This document shows positions 16,990 through 24,453 of a stretch of DNA of 48,477 bases, piece after piece. Under the pieces are notes generated by a model. That model was not told the DNA's origin, did no database searches, and saw only the letters and a list, made by a program, of their open reading frames with translations. The first letter of the stretch is position 1, and every line of letters begins with the position of its first letter. The position numbers and the translations under genes are program-made. Origin of the DNA: Acidobacteria bacterium UBA2990 (GTDB lineage Bacteria; Acidobacteriota; Vicinamibacteria; Vicinamibacterales; UBA8438); NCBI GenBank assembly GCA_002347025.1, contig DEAE01000014.1, positions 91,721-140,197 on the forward strand. Direction: 5' to 3'.

Positions 16990-19371
16990 GTGACATTTGG
17001 GACCATGTCTAACGCAACTACTTCCCCTGGCGGTACAGTGTCGACGCCTCTTGACGTACCTGCCAATGTCGACTTGTGTCTAAGCGCATTGGAGCGGAAG
17101 GTATTGTGGCTTAGTACATGGATGATCCACCACGCAAATCACTTACGCGTGGCTCGTGACGGACTGAAAGTTGGCGGCCATCAGGCCTCCTGTGCCTCGA
17201 TGGTGACGCTGATGACCGCACTCTACTTCGATGTGCTACGTCCAGCCGACAGAGTGGCCGTGAAGCCTCACGGAAGCCCTGTGTTTCACGCTATCCAGTA
17301 TTTGTTCGGCCGGCAGACTCGGGATCAACTACAACGGTTTCGTGCTTTTGGCGGAGCTCAATCTTATCCGTCTCGCACGAAAGATATCGACGATGTGGAT
17401 ATCTCGACCGGATCCGTTGGAATGGGTGTCGCGATGACGAGCTTTGCTGCCCTGGTGCAGGCTTTTCTTCGTAACCGCCAGCTGATGAGTGAAGACACGT
17501 TGCCTGGGCGGATGATTGCAGTGGCAGGGGATGCAGAATTTGATGAGGGAAATATCTTTGAGGCGCTGCTTGAAGCCTGGAAGCATCACGTTCGTGACGT
17601 CTGGTGGGTCATTGACTACAATCGCCAAAGTTTGGATGCCATCGTAGCCGATCGGTTTTTTCACCGTCTAGACACGGTCTTCAAGACGATGGAGTGGCGT
17701 GTTGTTACTCTCAAGTATGGGAAAAAGCTGGAGGCTGCGTTTACTAGGCGCGGTGGCGACGCCCTTCGTGCATGGATCGACGATTGTCCGAATTCGTCTT
17801 ATTCTGCGTTGGCCTATCAAGGGGGAGCCGCTTGGCGGTCTAGATTGCAACGAGACCTTGGTGATACCTCGGGTATTAGCGAATTGCTCGACGAGCACGA
17901 TGACGATGCTTTACACGGATTGATGACCAATTTGGCTGGGCATGATCTAGATGCTGTGCGAGAGGCCTTTCATACGGCAGCTGCCGACGATGTTCCAACT
18001 TGTTTCATCGCTTACACGATAAAGGGTTATGGGCTGCCATTTGAAGGTCACAAGGACAATCATTCTGGGCTAACTACTCCGGAACAGATCGCGACTTTAC
18101 GGACAGCGATGGGGATAACCGAAGGCGAGGAATGGGAACGTTTTTCCGGGGTTGATATCCAACCAGATGTTCTGCAAGAGTTTCTCCGCAATGTACCTTT
18201 CGCGCAGGCAGCTTCAAGGAGGCATGAAGCTTCACAAGTCCCTGTTCCGTCGATCTTGAGGGTGCCTGCTGGGGGCCAGGTGTCGACACAGGCAGGTTTT
18301 GGTCGGGTGTTGGCAGATATTGCTCGAAACCACACGGAATTGGCCGACCGGATCGTAACGACGTCACCTGATGTGACAGTGTCGACCAACTTGGGAGGTT
18401 GGGTCAATCGTCGTGGGGTATTCTCTCAGTCCGCGCAGGTTGATGTGTTTCGCGAGGATCAGCCTCTGTCTGCCCAGGATTGGTCCATGGGGCCGGAAGG
18501 GCAACATCTTGAACTCGGTATAGCTGAGAATAACCTCTTCGTCTTGCTCGCGGCGTTAGGGTTAAGCGGTCCGCTTTTTGGGACAAGACTGCTGCCGGTC
18601 GGGACACTGTATGACCCGTTCATTAGTCGTGGTCTCGATGCTTTGAATTACGCTTGTTATCAAGATGCCAGGTTCATTTTGGTTGCGACGCCGGCGGGGA
18701 TCAGCCTTGCGCCGGAAGGCGGAGCGCATCAGTCGGTGGTGACTCCCCTTATAGGTCTTGGACAACCAGGCCTCACGGCGTTCGAACCGTCATACGTCGA
18801 CGAACTGACCGAGGTGCTGCGCTGGAGTTTTGAACATATCCAGGCAGACAGGGGCGGTTCGGTTTACCTGCGGCTGTCCACCAGACCGCTGGATCAGCCA
18901 CAGCGAGATCTGTCCGCCGACCTACGAAGGCAGGTAGTGGATGGTGGTTACTGGTTTCGTTCGCCGGCTCAAGGTGCTGAACTTGCCATCGTGGTTTCTG
19001 GACCGGTTGTTGCCGAAGCAGTTGATGCGTACGATGAGATCGCCGAAGACCTCCCAGGTGCTGGGTTGATGGTAGTAACGTCAGCTGATCGTTTGCAGCG
19101 GGATTGGATGGCCGCAAGGAAGGTTGGTCGGGGTGGGGAGGCACATGTTGCGCAATTACTCAAGCCTCTGGCACCGACGGCTGGACTCGTTACCGTTCTA
19201 GACGGGCATCCAGCTACGTTATCTTGGTTGGGATCGGTCTGCCAACATCGGGTGCAGCCACTTGGTGTCGAGAGTTTCGGGCAATCTGGCGATATTCCGG
19301 ATCTCTACCGCGCCTACGGCCTAGATGCTGCCGCGATACTGGATGCGGCCGCGCGTCTCTGTGTAGAGTAG
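16990..19371 (+). CDS. AceE-like thiamine-diphosphate E1 component (transketolase-like)
   Basis: 793-residue homodimeric-type 2-oxoacid dehydrogenase E1, related to AceE. The ThDP/Mg motif is VAGDAEFDEGNIFEALLE with a downstream VIDYNRQSLD (GD and N of the GDG-N motif; the third residue is Ala). Other anchors are GGHQASCASMVT, KPHGSPVFHAIQYL and FGGAQSYPSRTKD with ISTGSVGMG. The pyrimidine-domain segment HLELGIAENNLF carries the conserved Glu. The E2 gene follows 65 bases downstream, so the pair probably forms an oxoacid dehydrogenase complex. No E3 (lipoamide dehydrogenase) gene is present. Which 2-oxo acid is used is unknown; pyruvate is not assured. The GTG start may be replaced by ATG at 17005. 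Confidence 0.87.
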   Translation: MTFGTMSNATTSPGGTVSTPLDVPANVDLCLSALERKVLWLSTWMIHHANHLRVARDGLKVGGHQASCASMVTLMTALYFDVLRPADRVAVKPHGSPVFHAIQYLFGRQTRDQLQRFRAFGGAQSYPSRTKDIDDVDISTGSVGMGVAMTSFAALVQAFLRNRQLMSEDTLPGRMIAVAGDAEFDEGNIFEALLEAWKHHVRDVWWVIDYNRQSLDAIVADRFFHRLDTVFKTMEWRVVTLKYGKKLEAAFTRRGGDALRAWIDDCPNSSYSALAYQGGAAWRSRLQRDLGDTSGISELLDEHDDDALHGLMTNLAGHDLDAVREAFHTAAADDVPTCFIAYTIKGYGLPFEGHKDNHSGLTTPEQIATLRTAMGITEGEEWERFSGVDIQPDVLQEFLRNVPFAQAASRRHEASQVPVPSILRVPAGGQVSTQAGFGRVLADIARNHTELADRIVTTSPDVTVSTNLGGWVNRRGVFSQSAQVDVFREDQPLSAQDWSMGPEGQHLELGIAENNLFVLLAALGLSGPLFGTRLLPVGTLYDPFISRGLDALNYACYQDARFILVATPAGISLAPEGGAHQSVVTPLIGLGQPGLTAFEPSYVDELTEVLRWSFEHIQADRGGSVYLRLSTRPLDQPQRDLSADLRRQVVDGGYWFRSPAQGAELAIVVSGPVVAEAVDAYDEIAEDLPGAGLMVVTSADRLQRDWMAARKVGRGGEAHVAQLLKPLAPTAGLVTVLDGHPATLSWLGSVCQHRVQPLGVESFGQSGDIPDLYRAYGLDAAAILDAAARLCVE

Positions 19372-19436
19372 TCTGGTTGAGGTATTCGTTCATCGGAGCT
19401 TCTGCCTACCGTTGAGCGAGACTTGATTTTGAGCCG

Positions 19437-20708
19437 ATGAGTCAAACTACTGAGTTTCGTCTCCCAGAACTTGCCGATGTGGTTACCTCGGTCAGACTTA
19501 GTGTGTGGTTGAAACGTGCAGGAGATCGGGTTGATCTGGGTGAACCGATTGCCGAGGTTGAAACAGACAAGACGAACGTGGAGCTTGAGTCCCCAGTGAC
19601 AGGAGTACTGCATTCGATTGCGGTCGAAGCTGGTACGGAGGGGCTGGAACCCGGTGTGGTTTTGGCGCTTATCGCCGATGAGATACCCAGTGATTCGGGA
19701 AAACCGGATGTCGTGACTGGCGAAATGGTTGAAGCCGGAGAAGATGTGTCTGTTGCGGCCATTGCGGGGCAGGATTTTGCGGAGCCTGTCCAGTCACCTG
19801 AAGAACCGGCCAGTTCTGGCCTTGCTAAAGACCAGGCGGACCGGGCGACCCCGTTGGCGAGACGTATGGCGGCTGCAGCTGGCTTGGACCTTACGGCTGT
19901 GCCTCCGACTGGTTCAGATGGCCGTGTGGTCAAGGTGGATGTTGACCGTGCGCTCGAACAGAGGGGCACTGTGTCTGGTCACCAGTCCGTGCCACCCGTG
20001 AGCGATAGGGTGGAACTGGTCGAAGGTTCCTTCGAGACACAAGAGCTGACGGCTATGCGCCGAGTGACGGCGACTCGGATGCAGTACGCGAAGCAGACCG
20101 TACCACACTTTTATTTACGGACCGAGTGTCTCGTCGACTCCGCACTGGCCTTGGTTGCCAGAGCTAAGGAACTCGAAGGTGAGGATGCCCCTACTCTCAC
20201 CGACCTCGTGATCCGAGCTTCGGCCTGTGCGCTGCGGAAGGTGCCGCAGGCGAATTCGGCCTGGGACGACGGAAGGGTGCGTGTTTACGACACGGTTGAT
20301 GTTGCTGTGGCTGTCAGCACGCCAATGGGACTCGTTGCCCCTGTTGTGCGTGGGGTTGAGGAAAAAGATCTCTCAGTCATTGCTCGTGAGACCAAATCGC
20401 TGGCGAAGAGAGCACGAGAAGGGCAGTTGAGTCCGACTGAGTATTCTGGTGCCACTTTTACTATTTCCAACCTTGGCATGTACGGGGTTGAAAGTTTGTA
20501 TGCCATTGTGAATCCACCCCAGAGTTGCATCCTGGGAGTGGGCGCAGCCCTAGAGCGTCCGGTGGTTATTGGCAATGAGGTGCGGATTGGTAGAGTGATG
20601 GCCTGCACGCTTTCGGCTGATCACCGAGCGCTCGATGGTTCTGTCGGTGCCGAACTGCTAGCGGTTCTCAAATCGCATCTCGAGCAGCCAGGTCTGATGT
20701 CGCTTTAG
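19437..20708 (+). CDS. Dihydrolipoamide acyltransferase (E2) of a 2-oxoacid dehydrogenase complex
   Basis: Cytoplasmic E2 core protein. A single lipoyl domain occupies residues ~5-82 with the lipoylated Lys45 in ETDKTN. A linker follows, then a peripheral-subunit-binding domain (TPLARRMAAAAGLDL to VDRAL, ~138-172). The acyltransferase domain ends with HRALDG, giving catalytic His396 and Asp400. The length (423 aa) fits one-lipoyl E2s. It should receive acyl groups from the AceE-like E1 encoded upstream and transfer them to CoA. The PSBD predicts binding to an E3 or E1 encoded elsewhere. Two hairpins lie after its stop. Confidence 0.93.
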   Translation: MSQTTEFRLPELADVVTSVRLSVWLKRAGDRVDLGEPIAEVETDKTNVELESPVTGVLHSIAVEAGTEGLEPGVVLALIADEIPSDSGKPDVVTGEMVEAGEDVSVAAIAGQDFAEPVQSPEEPASSGLAKDQADRATPLARRMAAAAGLDLTAVPPTGSDGRVVKVDVDRALEQRGTVSGHQSVPPVSDRVELVEGSFETQELTAMRRVTATRMQYAKQTVPHFYLRTECLVDSALALVARAKELEGEDAPTLTDLVIRASACALRKVPQANSAWDDGRVRVYDTVDVAVAVSTPMGLVAPVVRGVEEKDLSVIARETKSLAKRAREGQLSPTEYSGATFTISNLGMYGVESLYAIVNPPQSCILGVGAALERPVVIGNEVRIGRVMACTLSADHRALDGSVGAELLAVLKSHLEQPGLMSL

Positions 20709-20726
20709 CCTGTTCGGAGTAGACGC

Positions 20727-20748
20727 TCCTTGGTTTGTCTCCCAAGGA
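20727..20748 (+). terminator. Probable transcription terminator hairpin after the E2 gene
   Basis: TCCTTGG at 20727-20733 and CCAAGGA at 20742-20748 form a perfect 7-bp stem with an 8-base loop, 18 bases after the E2 stop. There is no T-run, so it may act with Rho or as an RNA 3' end stabiliser. Confidence 0.4.
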
Positions 20749-20762
20749 ATGACGTCAAGGTA

Positions 20763-20779
20763 ACAATCTGAAGGATTGT
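20763..20779. promoter_or_regulatory. Inverted repeat upstream of the potassium channel gene
   Basis: ACAATC (20763-20768) and GATTGT (20774-20779) are perfect inverted 6-mers with a 5-base spacer, about 38 bases before the channel ATG. This is the size and position of an operator, but it could also be a second terminator element for the upstream operon. Confidence 0.3.
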
Positions 20780-20816
20780 CAATTTCTGATAACACCTACC
20801 TCGACACTGCACTATT

Positions 20817-22325
20817 ATGAGCGGCATAGTCTTCCAGCTTCACGCGGCATTCCACAGTCCCCAGAGCCCAGTTTATAAATCCGTACAGGGTACGGTCTGG
20901 GTGTTGATCTTGGTATCGGTCGCACTATTGGTGGGTGAAGGGTTTCTTCCGTTTGAAAGTGAGTGGCGCGCGTTGTTGGACCTTGCCGACCGTGCGGTGC
21001 TCGGAATTTTCGCAGTGGAGCTTTTTCTCCGGGTTGCTACGTTCAGACCTCAATCCCTCCAAATTTTCCAGCCTTCAGCCGCTGGCCGGCTCCGGATTCA
21101 TTTGTTAGGTCGGCTTGGTTATCTTGTTCGACCGATCATTCTCGTTGACCTCTTGGCCGTGGCTGCTTTGGTTCCGGAATTGCGCGGCCTTCGGGCATTG
21201 CGGTTGCTCAGGCTGCTTCGTTCGGCCCGGTTGTTTCGCTATCGCAATCCAGTTGCGATTGTCATGCAGTCGCTTGAGGAAAACGGCCTGTTATTTCTTT
21301 TGGCATTCGGCGCATTGGGTTTGGTAACTCTGTTGGGAGGAGTCAGTATTTATTTGGTCGAAGCTAGTTCTAACGACAGCCTTACGACGCTGCTGGATGG
21401 AATGTGGTGGGCCTTAGTAACTGTGACTACGGTGGGGTTTGGCGACATCACACCAGTCTCAACTGTGGGTCGACTTATCGGGTCCACAGTAATGGTGGCT
21501 GGCATGTTCCTACTGGCTTCATTTGCAGGTATTGTGGGATCGAGCCTCGTTAATGGGATCTTGAGCATCCGGGAGGAGCAGTTCCGAATGAGCGACTATG
21601 TCAATCATGTCGTCGTATGTGGCTACGATAACACCACGCACTTGTTGTTGGACGTTTTGAAGAAAGAATTGGATCTCGACACGACGAGAGTTGTGTTCTT
21701 CGACGACCGCGAGAGGCCTAGAGAGGTCCCGCCTGAGTTTCTTTGGGTGCAGGGTGACCCAACCAAAGAAAGTGAATTGGACAAGGTGAGACTTATGCAG
21801 GCGGCTGCAGTTATTGTGACCGGTCAGCGAAATGTAACACCCCAGGCGGCTGATGCACGTACGATTCTTGTCGCGTTCACGATTCGGGCCTACCTTGACC
21901 GTTACAAAGCACAAGTCATGGACCGTCGGTTTCATCTCTATATGGTGGTCGAGATCCTCGATTCCGAAAATGTTGGTCACGCTAGGTTGGCCGGTGCTGA
22001 CGAAGTTCTTGAAACGCAACGTGTAGGCTATTCGATGATTGCCCACGCAGTCGGCTATCATGGGACCGCAACCGCGATGAGCCGGTTACTGCTGTCTGGA
22101 GAGCACAACGTCTACGTCGGCCTCATTCCGACCCAGAGTGAATCGACGTTGACGTTCGGCGAATTACTTAAGCGATTGGAACTGTCTCAGCGTGGAGGTT
22201 TGGTCGTAGGGTTGCGTACGCCTGAGGGACAGGAAGTCATCAACCCTCCCAAGAGCTACCTGTTGAAAATGGACGAGCACTTGTTCTACTTGGCGAAAGA
22301 GCCAATCCTTGAGCCTCCAAACTGA
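20817..22325 (+). CDS. Voltage-sensor potassium channel with cytoplasmic RCK/TrkA-N domain
   Basis: Inner-membrane K+ channel of the six-helix type. S1 is near residues 24-45. S4 (121-141) has Arg at 123, 126, 129, 132, 135, 138 and 141, exactly every third residue, so a working voltage sensor is plausible. The pore helix and selectivity filter are WWALVTVTTVGFGD (filter 204-210), followed by the inner helix. The C-terminal half is an RCK/TrkA-N-like Rossmann domain starting HVVVCGYDN near 265; the usual GxGxxG is changed. A further domain lies beyond residue ~400 (GEHNVYVGLIP). It appears monocistronic, with its own upstream inverted repeat. Confidence 0.92.
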   Translation: MSGIVFQLHAAFHSPQSPVYKSVQGTVWVLILVSVALLVGEGFLPFESEWRALLDLADRAVLGIFAVELFLRVATFRPQSLQIFQPSAAGRLRIHLLGRLGYLVRPIILVDLLAVAALVPELRGLRALRLLRLLRSARLFRYRNPVAIVMQSLEENGLLFLLAFGALGLVTLLGGVSIYLVEASSNDSLTTLLDGMWWALVTVTTVGFGDITPVSTVGRLIGSTVMVAGMFLLASFAGIVGSSLVNGILSIREEQFRMSDYVNHVVVCGYDNTTHLLLDVLKKELDLDTTRVVFFDDRERPREVPPEFLWVQGDPTKESELDKVRLMQAAAVIVTGQRNVTPQAADARTILVAFTIRAYLDRYKAQVMDRRFHLYMVVEILDSENVGHARLAGADEVLETQRVGYSMIAHAVGYHGTATAMSRLLLSGEHNVYVGLIPTQSESTLTFGELLKRLELSQRGGLVVGLRTPEGQEVINPPKSYLLKMDEHLFYLAKEPILEPPN

Positions 22326-22347
22326 CAGGGTGCCAGGTTACATTTCG

Positions 22348-22373
22348 GTGACAGACCGACAGCACTGTATAAT
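22348..22373 (+). promoter_or_regulatory. Possible sigma-70 promoter for the serine hydrolase gene
   Basis: A perfect -10 TATAAT lies at 22368-22373. GTGACA at 22348-22353 is a 5-of-6 -35 but the spacer is only 14 bases; TTTCGG at 22343-22348 gives 19. The transcript would have a ~57-base leader before the ATG at 22437. Confidence 0.4.
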
Positions 22374-22436
22374 TTCTCTATTCATGGTCGATTCTTTGGC
22401 TACCCCAGTTTCGTAGTCACCCATGGGAGGTTTTTG

Positions 22437-23888
22437 ATGAAGCGTATGGTTATTGCTCTGATTACGGCTGCTTTGTTGGTGCCGTTGGAAGCAGTGGCAC
22501 AGCAGGAAGAGACCTACGACTACTGGCGACCGCAGCGGGACATGGTCGCTCGCGGACAACAGGCTATCTTCATGTGCAATGGTTTGTTCACGGGAAGCCG
22601 ATCGCTTGAGAACGTTTTTGCTCAAGAGCTTGCGTTTTTATCTAGCCCGATCGGAAATGCTGCCGGTGGTGATTACGTCATCAACGAAACTCTGCAAGCG
22701 GTAGCGATAGGTGCTGACGACGGTACTCCGGTGATGCGGGCTGCATTTCGTGAGGGGATCGGGTGTGTGATTCTGGCTCCAGACCAGACGTTTGAAGATA
22801 TAGAGCGTCTTCCACAGTTGACTCTTCCGTATCCACCTGGAGATCCGGCGACCATCGCCTGGCCAGACGGTGATTTGATCGCGGACCGGTCGTTGCCAGA
22901 CGGTGTCAACGGAGCGGCGCTCCAGGCTGCTTCGGACTGGGCGTTCGATAGGGAGTCACCCGAGCAAGTCACTTTGAGTTTGCTGGTGGTACAGAACGGT
23001 CGCCTTGTCCACGAGCGGTACGCGCCCGGCATGCAGATTGGCACCCGTACTCGAACTTGGTCCACTGCGAAGAGTATTGCAGCTACGCTCATTGGCATGT
23101 TGGTGGATGAGGGGAAGATGCAACTTGACGAGCCGCTTGGTTTTGAGTGGCTGCCTGCCACGCGGTTACCTGGCCATGACCCACGCAGTCAAATAACGCT
23201 TCGTCACGTGCTGAACATGTCCAGTGGTCTCGATACGGTCGACAACGGTGGAATGGAATATGCCACCGGCTCAGGGATGTCATATTGGGCCGGTTCCAGT
23301 TCGGTGAAAGGTGCTCTGCGCCAGGCCCTAATCCGCGAGCCTGGTACGAACTGGGATTATGAGAATTTCGACACCTTGCTTGCTGTTTACAGGATGAAGC
23401 AGGTGTTGGGAGATGAGAAGACCTACAGGGAGTTCCCGCGTCGCGCATTGCTTGACAAGATCGGTATGCGAAACACCCTGGTTAGCACTGATCGTTTTGG
23501 GGATTTCATTCTCAGTAGTCAAATTTACACCAATGCCAGAGACCTTGCACGATTTGGGCTGCTCTATCTGCAGAATGGAATTTGGAATGGCGAACGGTTG
23601 ATTTCAGAGAGCTGGATCGATTTTGTGCGCACACCAGCTCCGGCTACTGTTGGACGAGGTGGCCAATATGGTGGGCAGTGGTGGTTGGTACCAGAGAATA
23701 GGCACGATGTGCCCAAGGATGCGTATTCGACATCTGGTAACCGTGGACAGTACGTCGTTGTTGTTCCAAGTCATGACCTGGTCATCGTGAGACGCGGGCT
23801 TGACTATGGGCGCCAGGGGTTCGATCGCTGGGCACTGACTCGCGAGGTGATCAAGGCCGTAGGGACTCCTACCAACGATGGGCAGTGA
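22437..23888 (+). CDS. Exported serine hydrolase of the beta-lactamase (class C/PBP-like) family
   Basis: Signal peptide (MKRMVIALITAALLVPLEAVAQ), then an extra N-terminal region of ~140 residues (EETYDYWRPQRDMVARGQQ with Cys48 and Cys110) before the hydrolase fold. The catalytic SxxK is STAK, Ser209-Lys212, in TWSTAKSIAATLIGMLVDEG. A Tyr-Glu-Asn (DYENFDTLL) can serve as the YxN motif. The third motif appears as SGNRGQ rather than KTG, which is common in esterase or peptidase members. The true substrate is unknown and antibiotic resistance should not be assumed. ATG 22437 has an ideal GGGAGG at 22425-22430; an in-frame TTG lies immediately before it. A terminator-like hairpin begins within the stop codon. 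Confidence 0.9.
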   Translation: MKRMVIALITAALLVPLEAVAQQEETYDYWRPQRDMVARGQQAIFMCNGLFTGSRSLENVFAQELAFLSSPIGNAAGGDYVINETLQAVAIGADDGTPVMRAAFREGIGCVILAPDQTFEDIERLPQLTLPYPPGDPATIAWPDGDLIADRSLPDGVNGAALQAASDWAFDRESPEQVTLSLLVVQNGRLVHERYAPGMQIGTRTRTWSTAKSIAATLIGMLVDEGKMQLDEPLGFEWLPATRLPGHDPRSQITLRHVLNMSSGLDTVDNGGMEYATGSGMSYWAGSSSVKGALRQALIREPGTNWDYENFDTLLAVYRMKQVLGDEKTYREFPRRALLDKIGMRNTLVSTDRFGDFILSSQIYTNARDLARFGLLYLQNGIWNGERLISESWIDFVRTPAPATVGRGGQYGGQWWLVPENRHDVPKDAYSTSGNRGQYVVVVPSHDLVIVRRGLDYGRQGFDRWALTREVIKAVGTPTNDGQ

Positions 23889-23929
23889 CCGCTAAGTTCG
23901 GGTCAGAGTCCCCTGGCCCTTAGCTGGTC
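23887..23929. terminator. Bidirectional terminator between convergent genes
   Basis: GACCGCTAAG (23887-23896) pairs with CTTAGCTGGTC (23919-23929), leaving one bulged base. An inner GGG/CCC hairpin lies between the arms. The structure overlaps the stop codons of both the serine hydrolase and the EVE gene, and ATTTTT follows shortly on the plus side. Confidence 0.55.
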
Positions 23930-24402
23930 GTGGACTGCATTTTTCGACCAAGGCGGACGACAGTTTGATACTCCGCCTTGGTCGCCGGTTGCACAGACAA
24001 GCGGCTTCCTTTTTGGACGACCTTCATCTCTTCGAGGCCCCTGGTGGTTTTGAGCGTGGCAAGAGAAACAGTAATGGGGAACCGTTCGACGAACGCAAGA
24101 TCCACCATGAACCAGACAGGTTCGGTCTCTGTGCTCTTGGCGTCGTAGTATTTATGGCCTTTCTGCCAGGCGTAGTGGTCTGGATAACCTGTTCTGGCTA
24201 TCCTGGCCACCCCGGTGACGCCTGAGGGGTCAGCATTGGACGCGTAAAACAGCACCCCATCGTCAAGCTGCATAGTGTCTCGCATGAAGTTGCGAGCTTG
24301 AAAGTTTCTCACACCTTCCCAGCAGGTCTTTCCATCGCGCGCCAGGTCGTCGATAGTGTAGGCACTTGGTTCACATTTCATTAACCAGTAGCGTTTTGGC
24401 AT
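23920..24402 (-). CDS. EVE domain-containing protein
   Basis: 160-residue protein consisting of one EVE domain, a PUA-like fold. The start YWLMKCEPSAYTIDDL is the canonical opening of this family (human THYN1-like). It is followed by WEGVRNFQARNFMRDTMQLDDGVLFYAS and the KGHKYYDAKS stretch. EVE domains are known or proposed readers of modified cytosine or other modified bases in DNA/RNA, often linked to restriction or repair; no such partner is visible here. The YgiQ-type gene upstream on the same strand may share a transcript, with a 51-base gap. Confidence 0.92.
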   Translation of the reverse strand: MPKRYWLMKCEPSAYTIDDLARDGKTCWEGVRNFQARNFMRDTMQLDDGVLFYASNADPSGVTGVARIARTGYPDHYAWQKGHKYYDAKSTETEPVWFMVDLAFVERFPITVSLATLKTTRGLEEMKVVQKGSRLSVQPATKAEYQTVVRLGRKMQSTTS

Positions 24403-24453
24403 CCCGGTATTGTCGTTTCTTCAAGGCTTCTACACAAGAGTGTCAGGTTGCTG

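Noticed and set aside
19442..19969. Long antisense frame (175 codons) within the E2 gene; similar ones at 21519-22061, 29670-30182 and 34460-35014
   Set aside because: Each lies opposite a well-supported conserved gene, has low-complexity or Arg/Ser/Pro-rich composition and shows no family motif or ribosome-binding site.
22437..23888. Calling the serine hydrolase an antibiotic-resistance beta-lactamase
   Set aside because: The KTG-type third motif is not present as such, and the extra N-terminal domain suggests an esterase or peptidase-like relative.
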